Shown here: piece by piece, positions 1-8,868 of the stretch | Position numbering within the stretch: position 1 is the first letter of the stretch | How the letters are laid out: each line of letters starts with the position of its first letter | DNA from: Halobellus sp. Atlit-31R | Lineage (GTDB): Archaea > Halobacteriota > Halobacteria > Halobacteriales > Haloferacaceae | Assembly (NCBI GenBank): GCA_003665935.1 | Contig: QPLR01000003.1 | Location: 62,001-126,000 of the forward strand | DNA length: 64,000 nt | Direction: 5' to 3' | The notes under the pieces: model-generated | What the model saw: the letters and a program-made list of their open reading frames with translations, nothing else | What the model was told of the DNA's origin: nothing | Databases searched by the model: none | Made by a program: the position numbers and the translations under genes

Positions 1-718
1 CGAGATCGAAGAGGTCGCGGACGAGCCGCGACCCCTCGCCGATGAACTTCCGGACGAGCTCGGAGCCGGCCATCTTGATGAACGTCGCGTCGGTCTCGTT
101 GGCGACGGCCTTCGCGAGCATCGTCTTACCCGTCCCCGGCGGCCCGTAGAGCAGGACGCCCGACGGCGGATCGACGCCGACCTTCTCGAACATCTCGGGG
201 CTCGTGAGCGGATCCTCGACGGCCTCGCGGACCTCGCGGACCTGCTCGTCGATGCCGCCGATGTCCCCGTAGGCGACTTCCGGCGACGCGTCGATCTCCA
301 TCGCCTGCGCCCGCGAGTCGGTCTCGTCGTCCAGCAGTTGCTGGATCGCGAAGGAGTCGTTGATCGCGACACGGTCACCCGCTTCGAGTTCGCTGTCGAG
401 GTGCGGGGAAGCCTCGGTGAGCACCTCCTGGTTGTTCCCGTGCTGTTTGATCACGACGCCGTCGTCGGTGAGCTCTTCGACCGTCGCGAGATACAGCGAC
501 GAGGTCTTCAGCGTCTCGTTTCGGCGCTTGAGCTGCTGGACCTCCTCCTGCAACTCCTGGTGACGATCGGTCGCGTCGGAGAGGCGGTCGTCGAGTTCCT
601 CGTTGACGGAGACGAGTCGTCGGTAGTGCTGGCGGATCGCCGCTAGGCGTTCCGCATCCGACATCTCTGGGTCGAGATCCAGACGCGGTCGGTCTGGAAG
701 AGACGGACTCCGGGACAT
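1..718 (-). CDS. pan: Proteasome-activating nucleotidase PAN (3' part outside window)
   Basis: This is the N-terminal 239 residues of the AAA+ ATPase that unfolds substrates for the archaeal 20S proteasome. After a short acidic head comes a coiled coil (about residues 30-60), then the OB-like inter-domain and the start of the AAA module. Walker A reads GPPGTGKT, preceded by the PAN/Rpt signature YGDIGG. The frame runs off the left edge, so Walker B, the second region of homology and the C-terminal HbYX tail cannot be checked. The ATG at 716-718 is chosen because a TATA-like element (minus strand, about 743-750) lies 28-30 bp upstream, the normal leaderless spacing here. Haloarchaea often carry two PAN paralogues; which one this is cannot be told. 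Confidence 0.93.
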   Translation of the reverse strand, partial: MSRSPSLPDRPRLDLDPEMSDAERLAAIRQHYRRLVSVNEELDDRLSDATDRHQELQEEVQQLKRRNETLKTSSLYLATVEELTDDGVVIKQHGNNQEVLTEASPHLDSELEAGDRVAINDSFAIQQLLDDETDSRAQAMEIDASPEVAYGDIGGIDEQVREVREAVEDPLTSPEMFEKVGVDPPSGVLLYGPPGTGKTMLAKAVANETDATFIKMAGSELVRKFIGEGSRLVRDLFDL

Positions 719-828
719 CAGTTGGCCGCACTTGGGGGTGGGCGTAAATGTGCTTTTGGGTACTCACGATCCCGTACGGGTATCGCCCGTCCCGTGAGAG
801 GTGCCCCGACCGCCGTCACACGCTTTGG

Positions 829-1299
829 TCACTCCTCGACGCGTTCGCCCTGATACGATCCGTCGTAGACGTCGTCGTGCGCTGCCTCCGCGAGAACGAG
901 CTGGGCAACGCGCGCCCCGCGTTCGATCCGGATCGGATGGTGGACCTGAAGCAGCCCCTCGCCTTTGCCCTCGTAGCCGGCGTCCCAGACGGCCGTGTTG
1001 AGCATACAGGAGTTGCGCAGCAGCGTCGAACGGGGGTACAGAAAGCCGACGTGGCCGTCGGGGATCGCGATCGTCTCGGCGTACTGCAGGACGTATCCGC
1101 CCGCCTCGAGGTGGAAGACGTCGTCCTCGTCGGCGGCGACCGCCTCCCGGTCACCGACCCGCTTGCCGTCTCTGCCGACGAACCCGGGCGCATTTTGTTC
1201 GAGGATCTCTCCGAGCGTCAGGTCGACGCCGTTCGGCTGCACCTGCTCGTCAGCGAGCGGAGCGATCTGCGAAGCGACGAACGATCCGGAACGGAACAT
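829..1299 (-). CDS. dut: dUTPase / dCTP-deaminase superfamily protein
   Basis: A 156-residue protein of the trimeric dUTPase/dCTP deaminase superfamily, which removes dUTP or makes dUMP and so limits uracil in DNA. Family motifs are visible in order: QPNGVDLTLG near residue 21, the YPRSTLLRNS substrate loop, the DAGYEGKGEG segment and the RGARVAQLV strand. At 156 aa it is shorter than bacterial Dcd (about 190) and matches what haloarchaea annotate as deoxyuridine 5'-triphosphate nucleotidohydrolase. Deaminase versus dUTPase chemistry cannot be decided with certainty from motifs alone. It lies upstream of pan on the same strand, separated by about 110 bp. Confidence 0.85.
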   Translation of the reverse strand: MFRSGSFVASQIAPLADEQVQPNGVDLTLGEILEQNAPGFVGRDGKRVGDREAVAADEDDVFHLEAGGYVLQYAETIAIPDGHVGFLYPRSTLLRNSCMLNTAVWDAGYEGKGEGLLQVHHPIRIERGARVAQLVLAEAAHDDVYDGSYQGERVEE

Positions 1300-1489
1300 A
1301 CCGGGGGCCCGCGGTCCGGTGGCAAAACCGTGTCGCTCTCCGTAGCCGCAGTGTCGCCGAGAGTGCGCGATCTGACGAGAAATTTACCTACGCGGGGGTA
1401 AAGAAATCGGCCACGAGAGCGGCTGTTCGTATCGAATTAGGACCTCCTATGTGTATAAGGTCCATATCTCCGACCTCAAACACGCGGGA

Positions 1490-1495
1490 TTTATA
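1490..1495 (+). promoter_or_regulatory. TATA element of aconitase gene
   Basis: TTTATA is centred about 30 bp upstream of the ATG at 1523, giving a leaderless or near-leaderless transcript as usual in haloarchaea. This supports the ATG at 1523 over the longer in-frame ATG at 1451, which would lie upstream of the TATA box. Confidence 0.65.
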
Positions 1496-1522
1496 GTTGT
1501 AGACAGTCGATCCTGGGATGTT

Positions 1523-3499
1523 ATGGGACAGACGCTCACGGAAAAGATTCTCGACGATCACCTCGTCGAGGGAGAGCTCGAACCCGGAGAGGAGATCGGG
1601 ATCGAGATCGATCAGGTTCTCGCACAGGACACGACTGGGACGATGGTGTGGCTGCAGTTCGAGGCGCTGGAGCTCGACGAGGTACAGACCGAGCTCGCCG
1701 CGCAGTACTGTGACCACCAGACGTACCAGTTCGACTTCAAGAACACCGACGACCACCGCTTCCTCCGCTCTGCGGCCGGCACCTACGGCGCGTACTTCTC
1801 CCGTCCGGGCAACGGCATCTGCCACAACGTCCACAAGGAGAACTTCGCCGCACCCGGCAAGACGCTGCTCGGCTCGGACTCGCACACCCCGACGCCCGGC
1901 GGCCTGGGCCAGCTCGCGATCGGTGCTGGCGGCCTCGACATCTCCGTCGCGATGGGCGGCGGCGCGTACTTCGTCGAGATGCCGGAAGTCGTCAACGTCC
2001 GCCTCGAAGGCGAACTCCCCGAGTGGTCGAGCGCGAAGGACGTCATCCTCGAGATGCTCCGTCGCCTCTCCGTGAAGGGCGGCGTCGGCAAAGTGTTCGA
2101 GTACACCGGCCCCGGCGTCGAGACGCTCTCGGTACCGGAGCGGACCACGATCACGAATATGGGGACGGAACTCGGCGCGACCTCTTCGATCTTCCCGACC
2201 GACGAGGAGACGCGCGAGTATCTCGCGCGGCAGGGTCGCGAAGGCGAGTACGTCGAGCTCTCGCCCGACGAGGACGCCGAGTACGCCGACGAGGTCGTCA
2301 TCGACCTCTCGGAGATCGAGCCGCTCGTCGCGAAGCCGTCGATGCCGGACAACGTCGTGCCCGTCCGCGAGGTCGCCGGCGAGTCCGTCGAACAGGTGAT
2401 GGTCGGCTCCTGCACGAACGGTGGCTACGAGGACATCCTCCCGGCCGCGAAGATGCTCGAAGGCCGCGAGGTCGATATGAAGACCGAGATGATCGTCGCG
2501 CCCGGTTCCAAGCAGGCTTCGGAGATCCTCGCCCGCGAGGGCTGGACCGCCGAGATGATGGCGGCCGGCGTCAACTTCTCGGAGGCGACGTGTGGTGCCT
2601 GCATCGGTATCGGCCACGTCCCCGCTTCGGACTCCGTCTCCGTGCGGACGTTCAACCGCAACTTCGAGGGTCGCTCCGGCATCGAAGACGACTCCGTCTT
2701 CCTCTCCTCGCCGGAGGTCGCCGCCGCCGCCGCGATCAAGGGCGAACTCGTCGACCCCCGAGATCTCGCCGAGGAACTCGGCGATCTCGAAGCGCCCGAC
2801 TTCGAGCTCCCGGAGGCGTACGACGGCTCGAAGACGGACATAATCGAGCCCGAGGAGGCCGTCGACGACGGTCTCGTCAAGGGTCCGAACATCGGCACGG
2901 CCCCGATCGGCGAGCCGCTCGAGGCCGACATCGAGGGTGAGGTGCTCCTGAAGATGGCGGACAACATCACGACGGACCACATCATCCCGGCCACGTCGGA
3001 CATCCTCAAGTACCGCTCGAACATCGAGAAGCTCTCGGAGTTCACGCTCTCGCGCGTCGACGACACGTTCGCCGAGCGCTCGCTCGACGCGGACGGCGGC
3101 GTCCTCGTCGCGGGCGAGAACTACGGTCAGGGCTCCTCGCGCGAACACGCGGCAATGTGCCCGCAGTATCTCGGGATCGAGGCCGTGCTCGCGGAGTCGT
3201 TCGCCCGCATCCACAAGGCGAACCTGTTCAACTTCGGGATCCTCCCGCTCGCGATCGACGAAGAGACCTACGAGAACATCGAGCAGGGCGACGACGTCGA
3301 GATCGTCACTGACGTCGCCGAGGCCGTCGCAGCCGGCGAAAGCGAGTTCACCGTGCGTGTGAACGACGACTGGGAGGCCACCGCGGAACTGGACGCCTCC
3401 GAGCGCGAACGCCGCATCCTCGAAGCCGGCGGCAAGCTCCGACTCACGAAGGAGCAGTACGAAGAGGGCGGCAGCGGCGCAGCCCCCGCCGACGACTGA
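1523..3499 (+). CDS. acn: Aconitate hydratase
   Basis: A 658-aa aconitase interconverting citrate and isocitrate in the TCA cycle. The [4Fe-4S] ligands are visible: Cys in GSCTNGG and the Cys pair in CGACIGIGH. The early part has the HNVHKENFAAPGKTLLGSDSHTP-type substrate and metal-binding segment, and the C-terminal swivel domain carries GENYGQGSSREHAA. The length fits the short archaeal/mitochondrial-like aconitases. The upstream in-frame ATG at 1451 is rejected because a TATA box lies between it and 1523. It is monocistronic, divergent from the dut side, and followed by a T-rich stretch near 3527. Confidence 0.97.
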   Translation: MGQTLTEKILDDHLVEGELEPGEEIGIEIDQVLAQDTTGTMVWLQFEALELDEVQTELAAQYCDHQTYQFDFKNTDDHRFLRSAAGTYGAYFSRPGNGICHNVHKENFAAPGKTLLGSDSHTPTPGGLGQLAIGAGGLDISVAMGGGAYFVEMPEVVNVRLEGELPEWSSAKDVILEMLRRLSVKGGVGKVFEYTGPGVETLSVPERTTITNMGTELGATSSIFPTDEETREYLARQGREGEYVELSPDEDAEYADEVVIDLSEIEPLVAKPSMPDNVVPVREVAGESVEQVMVGSCTNGGYEDILPAAKMLEGREVDMKTEMIVAPGSKQASEILAREGWTAEMMAAGVNFSEATCGACIGIGHVPASDSVSVRTFNRNFEGRSGIEDDSVFLSSPEVAAAAAIKGELVDPRDLAEELGDLEAPDFELPEAYDGSKTDIIEPEEAVDDGLVKGPNIGTAPIGEPLEADIEGEVLLKMADNITTDHIIPATSDILKYRSNIEKLSEFTLSRVDDTFAERSLDADGGVLVAGENYGQGSSREHAAMCPQYLGIEAVLAESFARIHKANLFNFGILPLAIDEETYENIEQGDDVEIVTDVAEAVAAGESEFTVRVNDDWEATAELDASERERRILEAGGKLRLTKEQYEEGGSGAAPADD

Positions 3500-3582
3500 G
3501 CAGCCGGCCACTGCGGCCGAATTCTACTTTTCTCGCGCGCCGAGCCAGCGGGTTTTTGCCCGTCAGCGCCGAAGCGACTCGT

Positions 3583-4122
3583 GTGAGCGACACCGAGAGC
3601 GATCGGACGGACGCGAGTGAGGCGAGCGCCGAGCGGGCGCACAGTGCGCCGCACGTGCGGACCCGTCCAGCCGACCGCGCGGATCTCCTCGACGTGCTCA
3701 GCATCGAGCGCACGTCGTTCTCGGACCCGTGGCCCTACGCCGCGTTCGAGTCAGTACTGGACGCGCCGGCGTTTCTGGTAGCGGTCCCGACAGACGGCTC
3801 CGTCGACGGCACCGGGGAGATTCTCGGCTACGTCGTCGGCGACGTGATGCCGAACCACGGGCGGGATATCGGCCACGTCAAGGACCTCGCCGTCCGGCCC
3901 GACGCCCGCGGCGAGGGCGTCGGTCGGAAGCTCCTCCGCGACGCGCTGTTCGGCCTCTCGCTGGCGGGCGCGGCGGTCGTGAAGCTCGAAGTGCGCGAGG
4001 GCAACGAGGTGGCGCGGTCGCTGTACCGCGAGGAGGGCTTCGAGCCTACCCGTCGGATCCCGCGGTACTACTCCGACGGCGAAGACGCGCTCTTGCTCGT
4101 CTGCGACCTCCAGAGCCGGTAG
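3583..4122 (+). CDS. rimI: Ribosomal-protein-alanine N-acetyltransferase (RimI-like GNAT)
   Basis: A 179-aa GNAT-fold acetyltransferase. The acetyl-CoA pyrophosphate loop is RPDARGEGVGRKLL (R-x-x-G-x-G pattern), followed by the strand and helix typical of RimI/Ard1 and a closing YSDGEDALLL region. Archaeal relatives acetylate protein N-termini. The GTG at 3583 is chosen because a T-tract (about 3553-3557) acts as a TATA-like element 26-30 bp upstream. Opening at the TTG within that tract would put the start inside the promoter. Whether the real substrate is a ribosomal protein is unknown. Confidence 0.85.
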   Translation: MSDTESDRTDASEASAERAHSAPHVRTRPADRADLLDVLSIERTSFSDPWPYAAFESVLDAPAFLVAVPTDGSVDGTGEILGYVVGDVMPNHGRDIGHVKDLAVRPDARGEGVGRKLLRDALFGLSLAGAAVVKLEVREGNEVARSLYREEGFEPTRRIPRYYSDGEDALLLVCDLQSR

Positions 4123-4198
4123 CGGCTCGGGTGGCAGCGCCGGCGGGCGGCCGCCACAGAACCACACGTCCTTGTACGCCGACGCCGTATCCGCAGGT

Positions 4199-4681
4199 AT
4201 GGGCTTCGCCTGTCCAGTCTGTGAGATCCCACAGCAAGACGCAACTCACCTCGCGAACCATCTCGCGTTCACCGCGATGGTCCACGCCGACGATCACGAG
4301 GCGTGGCTCGACGAGCACGTCCCCGAGTGGGCCGAGCACGGCGAGGCGGAACTCGCGCCGAAAGTCGCCGAGCTGGCGTCTGAGACGGACTACGAGCAGG
4401 TGTTCGAGGACACCGCTCACGCGCACGGGCACGGCGGTCACGGGCACCAGCACGGTCAGCAGCCCGACCACGCCAGCGGAGTCGATCCCGAGGCCGCTGC
4501 CGCCGCTGGTCGGGGGGCGCTCGACGACGAAGCGCGCGCGGTGCTCGCCGAGGCGCGGGAGTTGACCGCCGAGATGATCGACTCGGACGGCGAAGAAGAG
4601 ACGGACACAGCGGCCCGGGGGAGCGAGGCCGACGGTGTCGAGGCCGACGACGGGACCGAGAGCGGAGACGACGCGGGCTAA
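4199..4681 (+). CDS. Small haloarchaeal zinc-finger/His-rich protein (DUF5810-type)
   Basis: A 160-aa acidic protein. The N-terminus has a C2H2-like unit: CPVC at residues 5-8, then two His in HLANH about ten residues later. A His/Gly-rich patch (HAHGHGGHGHQHGQQ) lies near residue 85 and could bind metal. I recall this family as DUF5810, usually beside DUF5809, which is the next gene here. The ATG at 4199 directly precedes the conserved GFACPVC start; the TTG at 4172 is a less likely alternative. The function is unknown. Confidence 0.75.
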   Translation: MGFACPVCEIPQQDATHLANHLAFTAMVHADDHEAWLDEHVPEWAEHGEAELAPKVAELASETDYEQVFEDTAHAHGHGGHGHQHGQQPDHASGVDPEAAAAAGRGALDDEARAVLAEARELTAEMIDSDGEEETDTAARGSEADGVEADDGTESGDDAG

Positions 4682-4723
4682 CGAGACCGAAGACGTTTGT
4701 TCCCGAGTGGTCGACAGAGACGT

Positions 4724-5170
4724 ATGGAGACCGAGGGGACGCTGTCGCCGGAGTCGGCGGCGGCGGCGCGCGAGGCGTTCGAGTCGACCGGCCCGACAGC
4801 CAAACAGGTCGTTCGCGAAGCGGCCAGAGCGATGGAGTTCGGCCGTCAGGAGTACCGCGAGCGCGTGACGAGCGAGGTGGTCGAGCGGGCCCGAAACGTC
4901 ATCTTCGCCGACCGGTTGGCGGTCACCGTCGGGTCGCGCGAGGCGTTCGACGCGTGGGTCGACGACTACCCCGAGTACGAGGTGATCGAGCTCGGCAGCG
5001 AGGAGGTCGACAGCGTCGCCTGGCACGTCGCGCCGTTCGCCGGGACGGTCGTCGCGGCGACGTTCCAGAACGAGCCCGAGGCCGCAGTCGGCACGCTGCG
5101 CAAGCAGGCGTTCAGCCGCGTATATCGGCCCGAGTTCGAGACCGAACGCGGCGCGGACGACGCCGAGTGA
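4724..5170 (+). CDS. Haloarchaeal conserved protein (DUF5809-type)
   Basis: A 148-aa soluble protein, helical in its first half and mixed alpha/beta in its second, with no catalytic motif I can name. It follows the DUF5810-type gene by about 40 bp on the same strand, and the two families are, from memory, regularly paired in haloarchaea, suggesting a joint role. The ATG at 4724 is used; an in-frame TTG at 4697 lies within the probable promoter region. Confidence 0.72.
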   Translation: METEGTLSPESAAAAREAFESTGPTAKQVVREAARAMEFGRQEYRERVTSEVVERARNVIFADRLAVTVGSREAFDAWVDDYPEYEVIELGSEEVDSVAWHVAPFAGTVVAATFQNEPEAAVGTLRKQAFSRVYRPEFETERGADDAE

Positions 5171-5205
5171 CCACGGTTAAGCCGCGGCCCGCAGAGTAGC
5201 GAACG

Positions 5206-5769
5206 ATGACCGACGACGGACGCAGACACGAGCCGTTAGCCGACCCCGAGTGGCCCGTCCGCGAGTCCAACCACGAGTACGAGACGGGCTGGTACACCGG
5301 AGGTTACGACCTCGTCGAGCAGCCGAACGGGACGACCAAACAGTACTACTGGGCCGAACTCGCCACCGCGGTCGTCGTCGTCGCCGTCGAGGACGACTCG
5401 CTTCTGTTCGTCGAGCAGTACCGGCCGACGATCCGCGAGACGCAGTACGAGCTCCCGGCGGGGGTCGTCGAGGCGGGCGAGTCGTTCACCGCCGCCGGCG
5501 AGCGCGAACTCCGGGAGGAGACGGGCTTCGAGGCCGGGAGCACCGCACTCCTGGAGGACTTCTGGTGTTCGACAGGCGTGCTCCGCCACCGCCGCGGGTT
5601 CGTCTTCGCGACGGATCTCACGCCCGTCGAGCAGAATCTGGACGAAAACGAGTTTCTCTCCGTCCACACGGTGCCGGTCGCAGATGCGATCGACGTGGCA
5701 CGAAGTCAGCCGACCAACGACGCGACGGTGGAGGGCGTGCTGTTGGCCCGCGAGGAAGGGTTGCTGTAG
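5206..5769 (+). CDS. Nudix hydrolase, ADP-ribose pyrophosphatase-like
   Basis: A 187-aa Nudix protein. The full Nudix box is present and canonical (G-x5-E-x7-REL-x-EE-x-GF), starting at GVVEAGESF around residue 86 and supplying the Mg-binding glutamates. Upstream, [18 protein letters not shown] is the ADP-ribose-pyrophosphatase-type lead-in, so nucleotide-sugar or ADP-ribose hydrolysis is the best guess. A TTAA element at about 5176 sits 28 bp before the ATG. Confidence 0.87.
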   Translation: MTDDGRRHEPLADPEWPVRESNHEYETGWYTGGYDLVEQPNGTTKQYYWAELATAVVVVAVEDDSLLFVEQYRPTIRETQYELPAGVVEAGESFTAAGERELREETGFEAGSTALLEDFWCSTGVLRHRRGFVFATDLTPVEQNLDENEFLSVHTVPVADAIDVARSQPTNDATVEGVLLAREEGLL

Positions 5770-5855
5770 GTCCGCGGGGAGAGCCACCGGTAGGCCACCG
5801 AGTGCCTGCGGCCGTGAGCGTCAGCGTTAACCCCGACGGCGGCCTCCGCTCCCGT

Positions 5856-6476
5856 ATGTTCGAAGATCGCCCGGACCGCGAGGAGGTCGTGCTCGTCGGC
5901 CGGTCGAACGTCGGGAAGTCGACTCTGATGCGGGAGCTGACGGGGCACTCGAAGATCACGACCGGTCAGAAGCCCGGTGTGACGCGGTCGCCGAATCACT
6001 TCGATTGGGTGTCTGAGAACTTTATGTTCACCGACCTCCCCGGATTCGGGTTTATGTCCGGCGTCGAAGCCGAGCGCCGCGAGCAGATCAAGACCGACGT
6101 CGTGCGGTACGTGGAGTCGAACGCCGACGAGATTCTCGCGGCCGTCCTGGTCGTCGACGGCAAGAGCGTCGTCGACATCATCGACCGCCACTCCGGCCCC
6201 GACGAGGTCCCCCACGACGTCGAACTGTTCCACTTTCTGTGGGAGCTCGACGTGCCGACGGTCGTCGCCGTCAACAAGATGGACAAGGTCGGCGACCGCG
6301 ACGAGCGCTTGGACGCGCTCTGCGACCGACTCGGACTGCATCCGCCCTGGAAGCAGTGGCGCGAGACGATCGCGCCGATCAGCGCGAAGCGCGGCGACAT
6401 CGACGCGCTGAACGAGGCGCTCCGGACGCAGTTCCACGAGCAGAAGCGCGACGACCTGCTGAAGTTCGTCAGCTAA
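5856..6476 (+). CDS. engB: EngB-type GTP-binding protein
   Basis: A 206-aa TRAFAC GTPase. G1 is GRSNVGKST (about residues 15-23), the switch region has the GVTRSPN-type threonine, G3 is DLPGFG and G4 is NKMD, with ISAKRGD as G5. Bacterial EngB/YsxC acts in large-subunit ribosome assembly; the archaeal homologue's role is inferred. The ATG at 5856 matches the family N-terminus; a much longer in-frame extension to 5250 is only the shadow frame of the preceding Nudix gene. A TTAA at about 5827 supports the start. Confidence 0.9.
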   Translation: MFEDRPDREEVVLVGRSNVGKSTLMRELTGHSKITTGQKPGVTRSPNHFDWVSENFMFTDLPGFGFMSGVEAERREQIKTDVVRYVESNADEILAAVLVVDGKSVVDIIDRHSGPDEVPHDVELFHFLWELDVPTVVAVNKMDKVGDRDERLDALCDRLGLHPPWKQWRETIAPISAKRGDIDALNEALRTQFHEQKRDDLLKFVS

Positions 6477-6659
6477 GCGCCGCTTCTCAGGTCTCGGGGT
6501 CGGTGCTCGGAAACGGTGGCTCGGTGAGAAGGCGTCATCACAAGGGGCTGAGTGGGGGTAACCCTCGTCATCGCCACCACCAGCAGATCGGCGACCGCGG
6601 GTGAAGAACCCCTCGTTTCTCGCAAGTCGCGTCCGGGTTCCGGAGCGCCTCTCCGGCGG

Positions 6660-7994
6660 CTACGACACGTAACGGGCCGCCGTCGCCGCGTGCTCGGCGT
6701 GCCTCGCGGCCACTGCAGCGACGTCGGCCGCGTCGAGAAGTCCCGCCTCGGTCGCGATTCCCTCGACAAATCCGCCGGGCACGACCTCGAACGTCGGGGC
6801 GAAGACGTCGAGGTCGGCGTCGCCGCCGTAGACGGCGTCCGGGGGCGACGAAACCGCGGGCGCCCGAGGCGAGGTACAATCGTCGCTGCCGGCCTGGGAG
6901 CGATCGTCGCTAGATTCGACCGTCCGAGTCGGGTGAATCTTGTCGCGGGCGGCGACGACGTAGGCGGGGACGCCGGCGTCGCGGGCGGCCCGAGCGAGCA
7001 CGCGGGTGCCCGTCTTGTTCACGACGGCTCCGTCCGGGAACACCGCGTCCGCGCCGACGAGGACGGCGTCGACGTCGCGGGCCGCAAGCGCCGTCGGCAG
7101 CGCCGCCTCGGTCGTAAGCGTCACCGACGCGTCGGTCTCGGCCGCGGCCCACTCGGCGACGCCAACGCCCTCGCACTCGGGACGTGACTCGGCGACGACG
7201 ACCGTCTCGGGCGCAGAGTCGGCGATCGCCGTCCGGACTGTCCCCGACCGCGACAGCGTCGCGACGGTCGTCGCGTCGGCGTCGCGGAGACGCGCCGCCG
7301 CAGTCGCCGCCGCGTCCGCGTCCGCCTCGAACGCAGCCCCGAGCGCGTCGATCGCGCGTTCGACGACCGCAGTTGGATCGGGAGCCTGCCCGTCGTTCGC
7401 CTGCGCAGTCTCGGCGACGACCCGGTTCAGGCGGTTCGCGACGGCCGCCATCTCCGGCCGTGCTGCCCGGAGGTCGCGCGCGGTCGCCGCGACGGCGTCC
7501 CACGTCTCGGCCTCCGCTGCCGCGTCACGGAGCACTTCGAGCGCGCGGGCGGCGATCCACGCCGAGCCGTGCGTCCGGTCGTCCCGGACGTCGGCGACGG
7601 TGGGCGCGACTCGCCGCCACGTCGCCCAGAGACGCGGCACTGTCTCGCGGGTCCGGATCTGTGTCGGGTCGGCCCACTCGACGGCGGCGAGTTCCTCGTT
7701 GGGCGTCACCGCGCGCGTCGCCGCCTCGAAGAGGAAGGGGTGGACGGTGAACGACCCCTCCTCGTCGTCGACCGCGAGCGGGTCGCCGGCGCGAACGAGT
7801 TCGAGGTCGGCGTCGGCCAGTCCGACTTCCTCGCGGAGTTCGCGGGCGGCATCGGTCTCGGCGTTGGCGGGGTCACCCTCGACGTAGCCAGAGACGCCGG
7901 CCCAGCGGCCGCGATACGTCCCGACCGCGTCGCTGCGGCGGGTGAGCAGGATCCGTCCCCGCTCGCGAACGAAACACGTGACGACGTGTGCCAT
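6660..7994 (-). CDS. Nudix domain fused to IF-2B/eIF2B-alpha-like domain
   Basis: A 444-aa two-domain protein. Residues 1-125 are a Nudix domain whose catalytic half (RELREEVGL) is intact, while the first-half glutamate position reads Pro/Ala and carries a one-residue insertion. Residues about 150-444 are an initiation-factor-2B / ribose-1,5-bisphosphate-isomerase-like Rossmann domain: TLSRSGTV, ESRPECEG, VLVGADAVFPDGAVVNKTGT, and a closing FEVVPGGFV. Relatives include translation IF-2B subunits and sugar-phosphate isomerases of AMP metabolism, so metabolic salvage is as plausible as translation. A low-complexity Ser/Asp-rich insert lies at about residues 355-385. Confidence 0.85.
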   Translation of the reverse strand: MAHVVTCFVRERGRILLTRRSDAVGTYRGRWAGVSGYVEGDPANAETDAARELREEVGLADADLELVRAGDPLAVDDEEGSFTVHPFLFEAATRAVTPNEELAAVEWADPTQIRTRETVPRLWATWRRVAPTVADVRDDRTHGSAWIAARALEVLRDAAAEAETWDAVAATARDLRAARPEMAAVANRLNRVVAETAQANDGQAPDPTAVVERAIDALGAAFEADADAAATAAARLRDADATTVATLSRSGTVRTAIADSAPETVVVAESRPECEGVGVAEWAAAETDASVTLTTEAALPTALAARDVDAVLVGADAVFPDGAVVNKTGTRVLARAARDAGVPAYVVAARDKIHPTRTVESSDDRSQAGSDDCTSPRAPAVSSPPDAVYGGDADLDVFAPTFEVVPGGFVEGIATEAGLLDAADVAAVAARHAEHAATAARYVS

Positions 7995-8087
7995 CGGGCA
8001 GCGGTTCGGCCGCCGGCGGAAACGGCTTTTCGGTGATCCGTGGGAGTCGGCCGTCGGTACCGGAGACGATGGCCAGCACCTGTCCGC

Positions 8088-8093
8088 TTTTTA
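8088..8093 (+). promoter_or_regulatory. TATA element of cofE-mer operon
   Basis: TTTTTA is centred about 26 bp upstream of the cofE ATG at 8116, the usual spacing for leaderless haloarchaeal transcripts. Confidence 0.55.
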
Positions 8094-8115
8094 CCGGCGC
8101 GCCCGCTTTCCCTGT

Positions 8116-8868
8116 ATGGAACTGTTCGCTGTCCCCGGTCTGCCCGAGGTGCAGGCGGGCGACGACGTCGCGGGGCTGATCGACGAGCGCGTCGATCTCC
8201 GCGACGACGACGTGATCTGCGTCGCCTCGACGATCGTCTCGAAGGCCGAGGGTCGAAGCGCCGACCTCGGTGACTTTCCCGCCGGGCCGCGCGCCCGCGA
8301 GATCGCTGCGGCACTCGAATCGCACACCGGCGAGGAGAAGGACCCGCGGTTCGCGCAGGCCGTTCTCGAAGAGAGCGTCGAGATACTGATGGACGCCCCC
8401 TTCCTCCTGACGGAGACGCGCTTCGGGCACGTCGGCGTCAACGCCGGCATCGACCGCTCGAACGTCGCCGGCAGCGACCTGCTGTTGCTCCCGAAGCGCC
8501 CCTCCGAGAGCGCCGCGCGGATCCGCGAGGGCCTGCCGGCCGACCGCGTCGTCGTCACCGACACCTGCGGCCGACCGTTCCGCCACGGCCAGCGCGGCGT
8601 CGCCATCGGTTGGGCCGGCCTCGACGCCTCGCGCGACTGGCGCGGTGAGACCGACCGCGACGGGCGCGAACTCGGCGTCACCGTCGAGAACGTCGTCGAC
8701 GAACTCGCCGCCGCCGCGAACCTCGTCGCCGGCGAAGGCGACGACGGCACCCCCGTGGTGGTCGTCCGGGACTTCGAGTGGGGCGACCACGGCGGCAGTG
8801 ACGCGCACTTCCGGGAGATCGAGACGGACTTCGTCCGCCAGGCGGTCCGGAGGTGGTCGTATGCGTGA
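8116..8868 (+). CDS. cofE: Coenzyme F420-0:L-glutamate ligase
   Basis: A 250-aa CofE that adds glutamates to F420-0 using GTP. Recognised by the opening ELFAVPGLPEVQAGDD, the DDDVICVASTIVSKAEGR stretch, the VGVNAGIDRSN metal/GTP-binding segment, and VTDTCGRPFRHGQRGVAIGWAG. The ATG at 8116 has a well-placed TATA element. It overlaps the next gene (mer) by 8 bp, so F420 maturation and an F420-dependent reductase are co-transcribed. Confidence 0.94.
   Translation: MELFAVPGLPEVQAGDDVAGLIDERVDLRDDDVICVASTIVSKAEGRSADLGDFPAGPRAREIAAALESHTGEEKDPRFAQAVLEESVEILMDAPFLLTETRFGHVGVNAGIDRSNVAGSDLLLLPKRPSESAARIREGLPADRVVVTDTCGRPFRHGQRGVAIGWAGLDASRDWRGETDRDGRELGVTVENVVDELAAAANLVAGEGDDGTPVVVVRDFEWGDHGGSDAHFREIETDFVRQAVRRWSYA

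Noticed and set aside
1388..3511. 707-codon open frame antisense to aconitase
   Set aside because: GC-driven shadow of the aconitase gene; the product has no family resemblance and the sense gene is certain.
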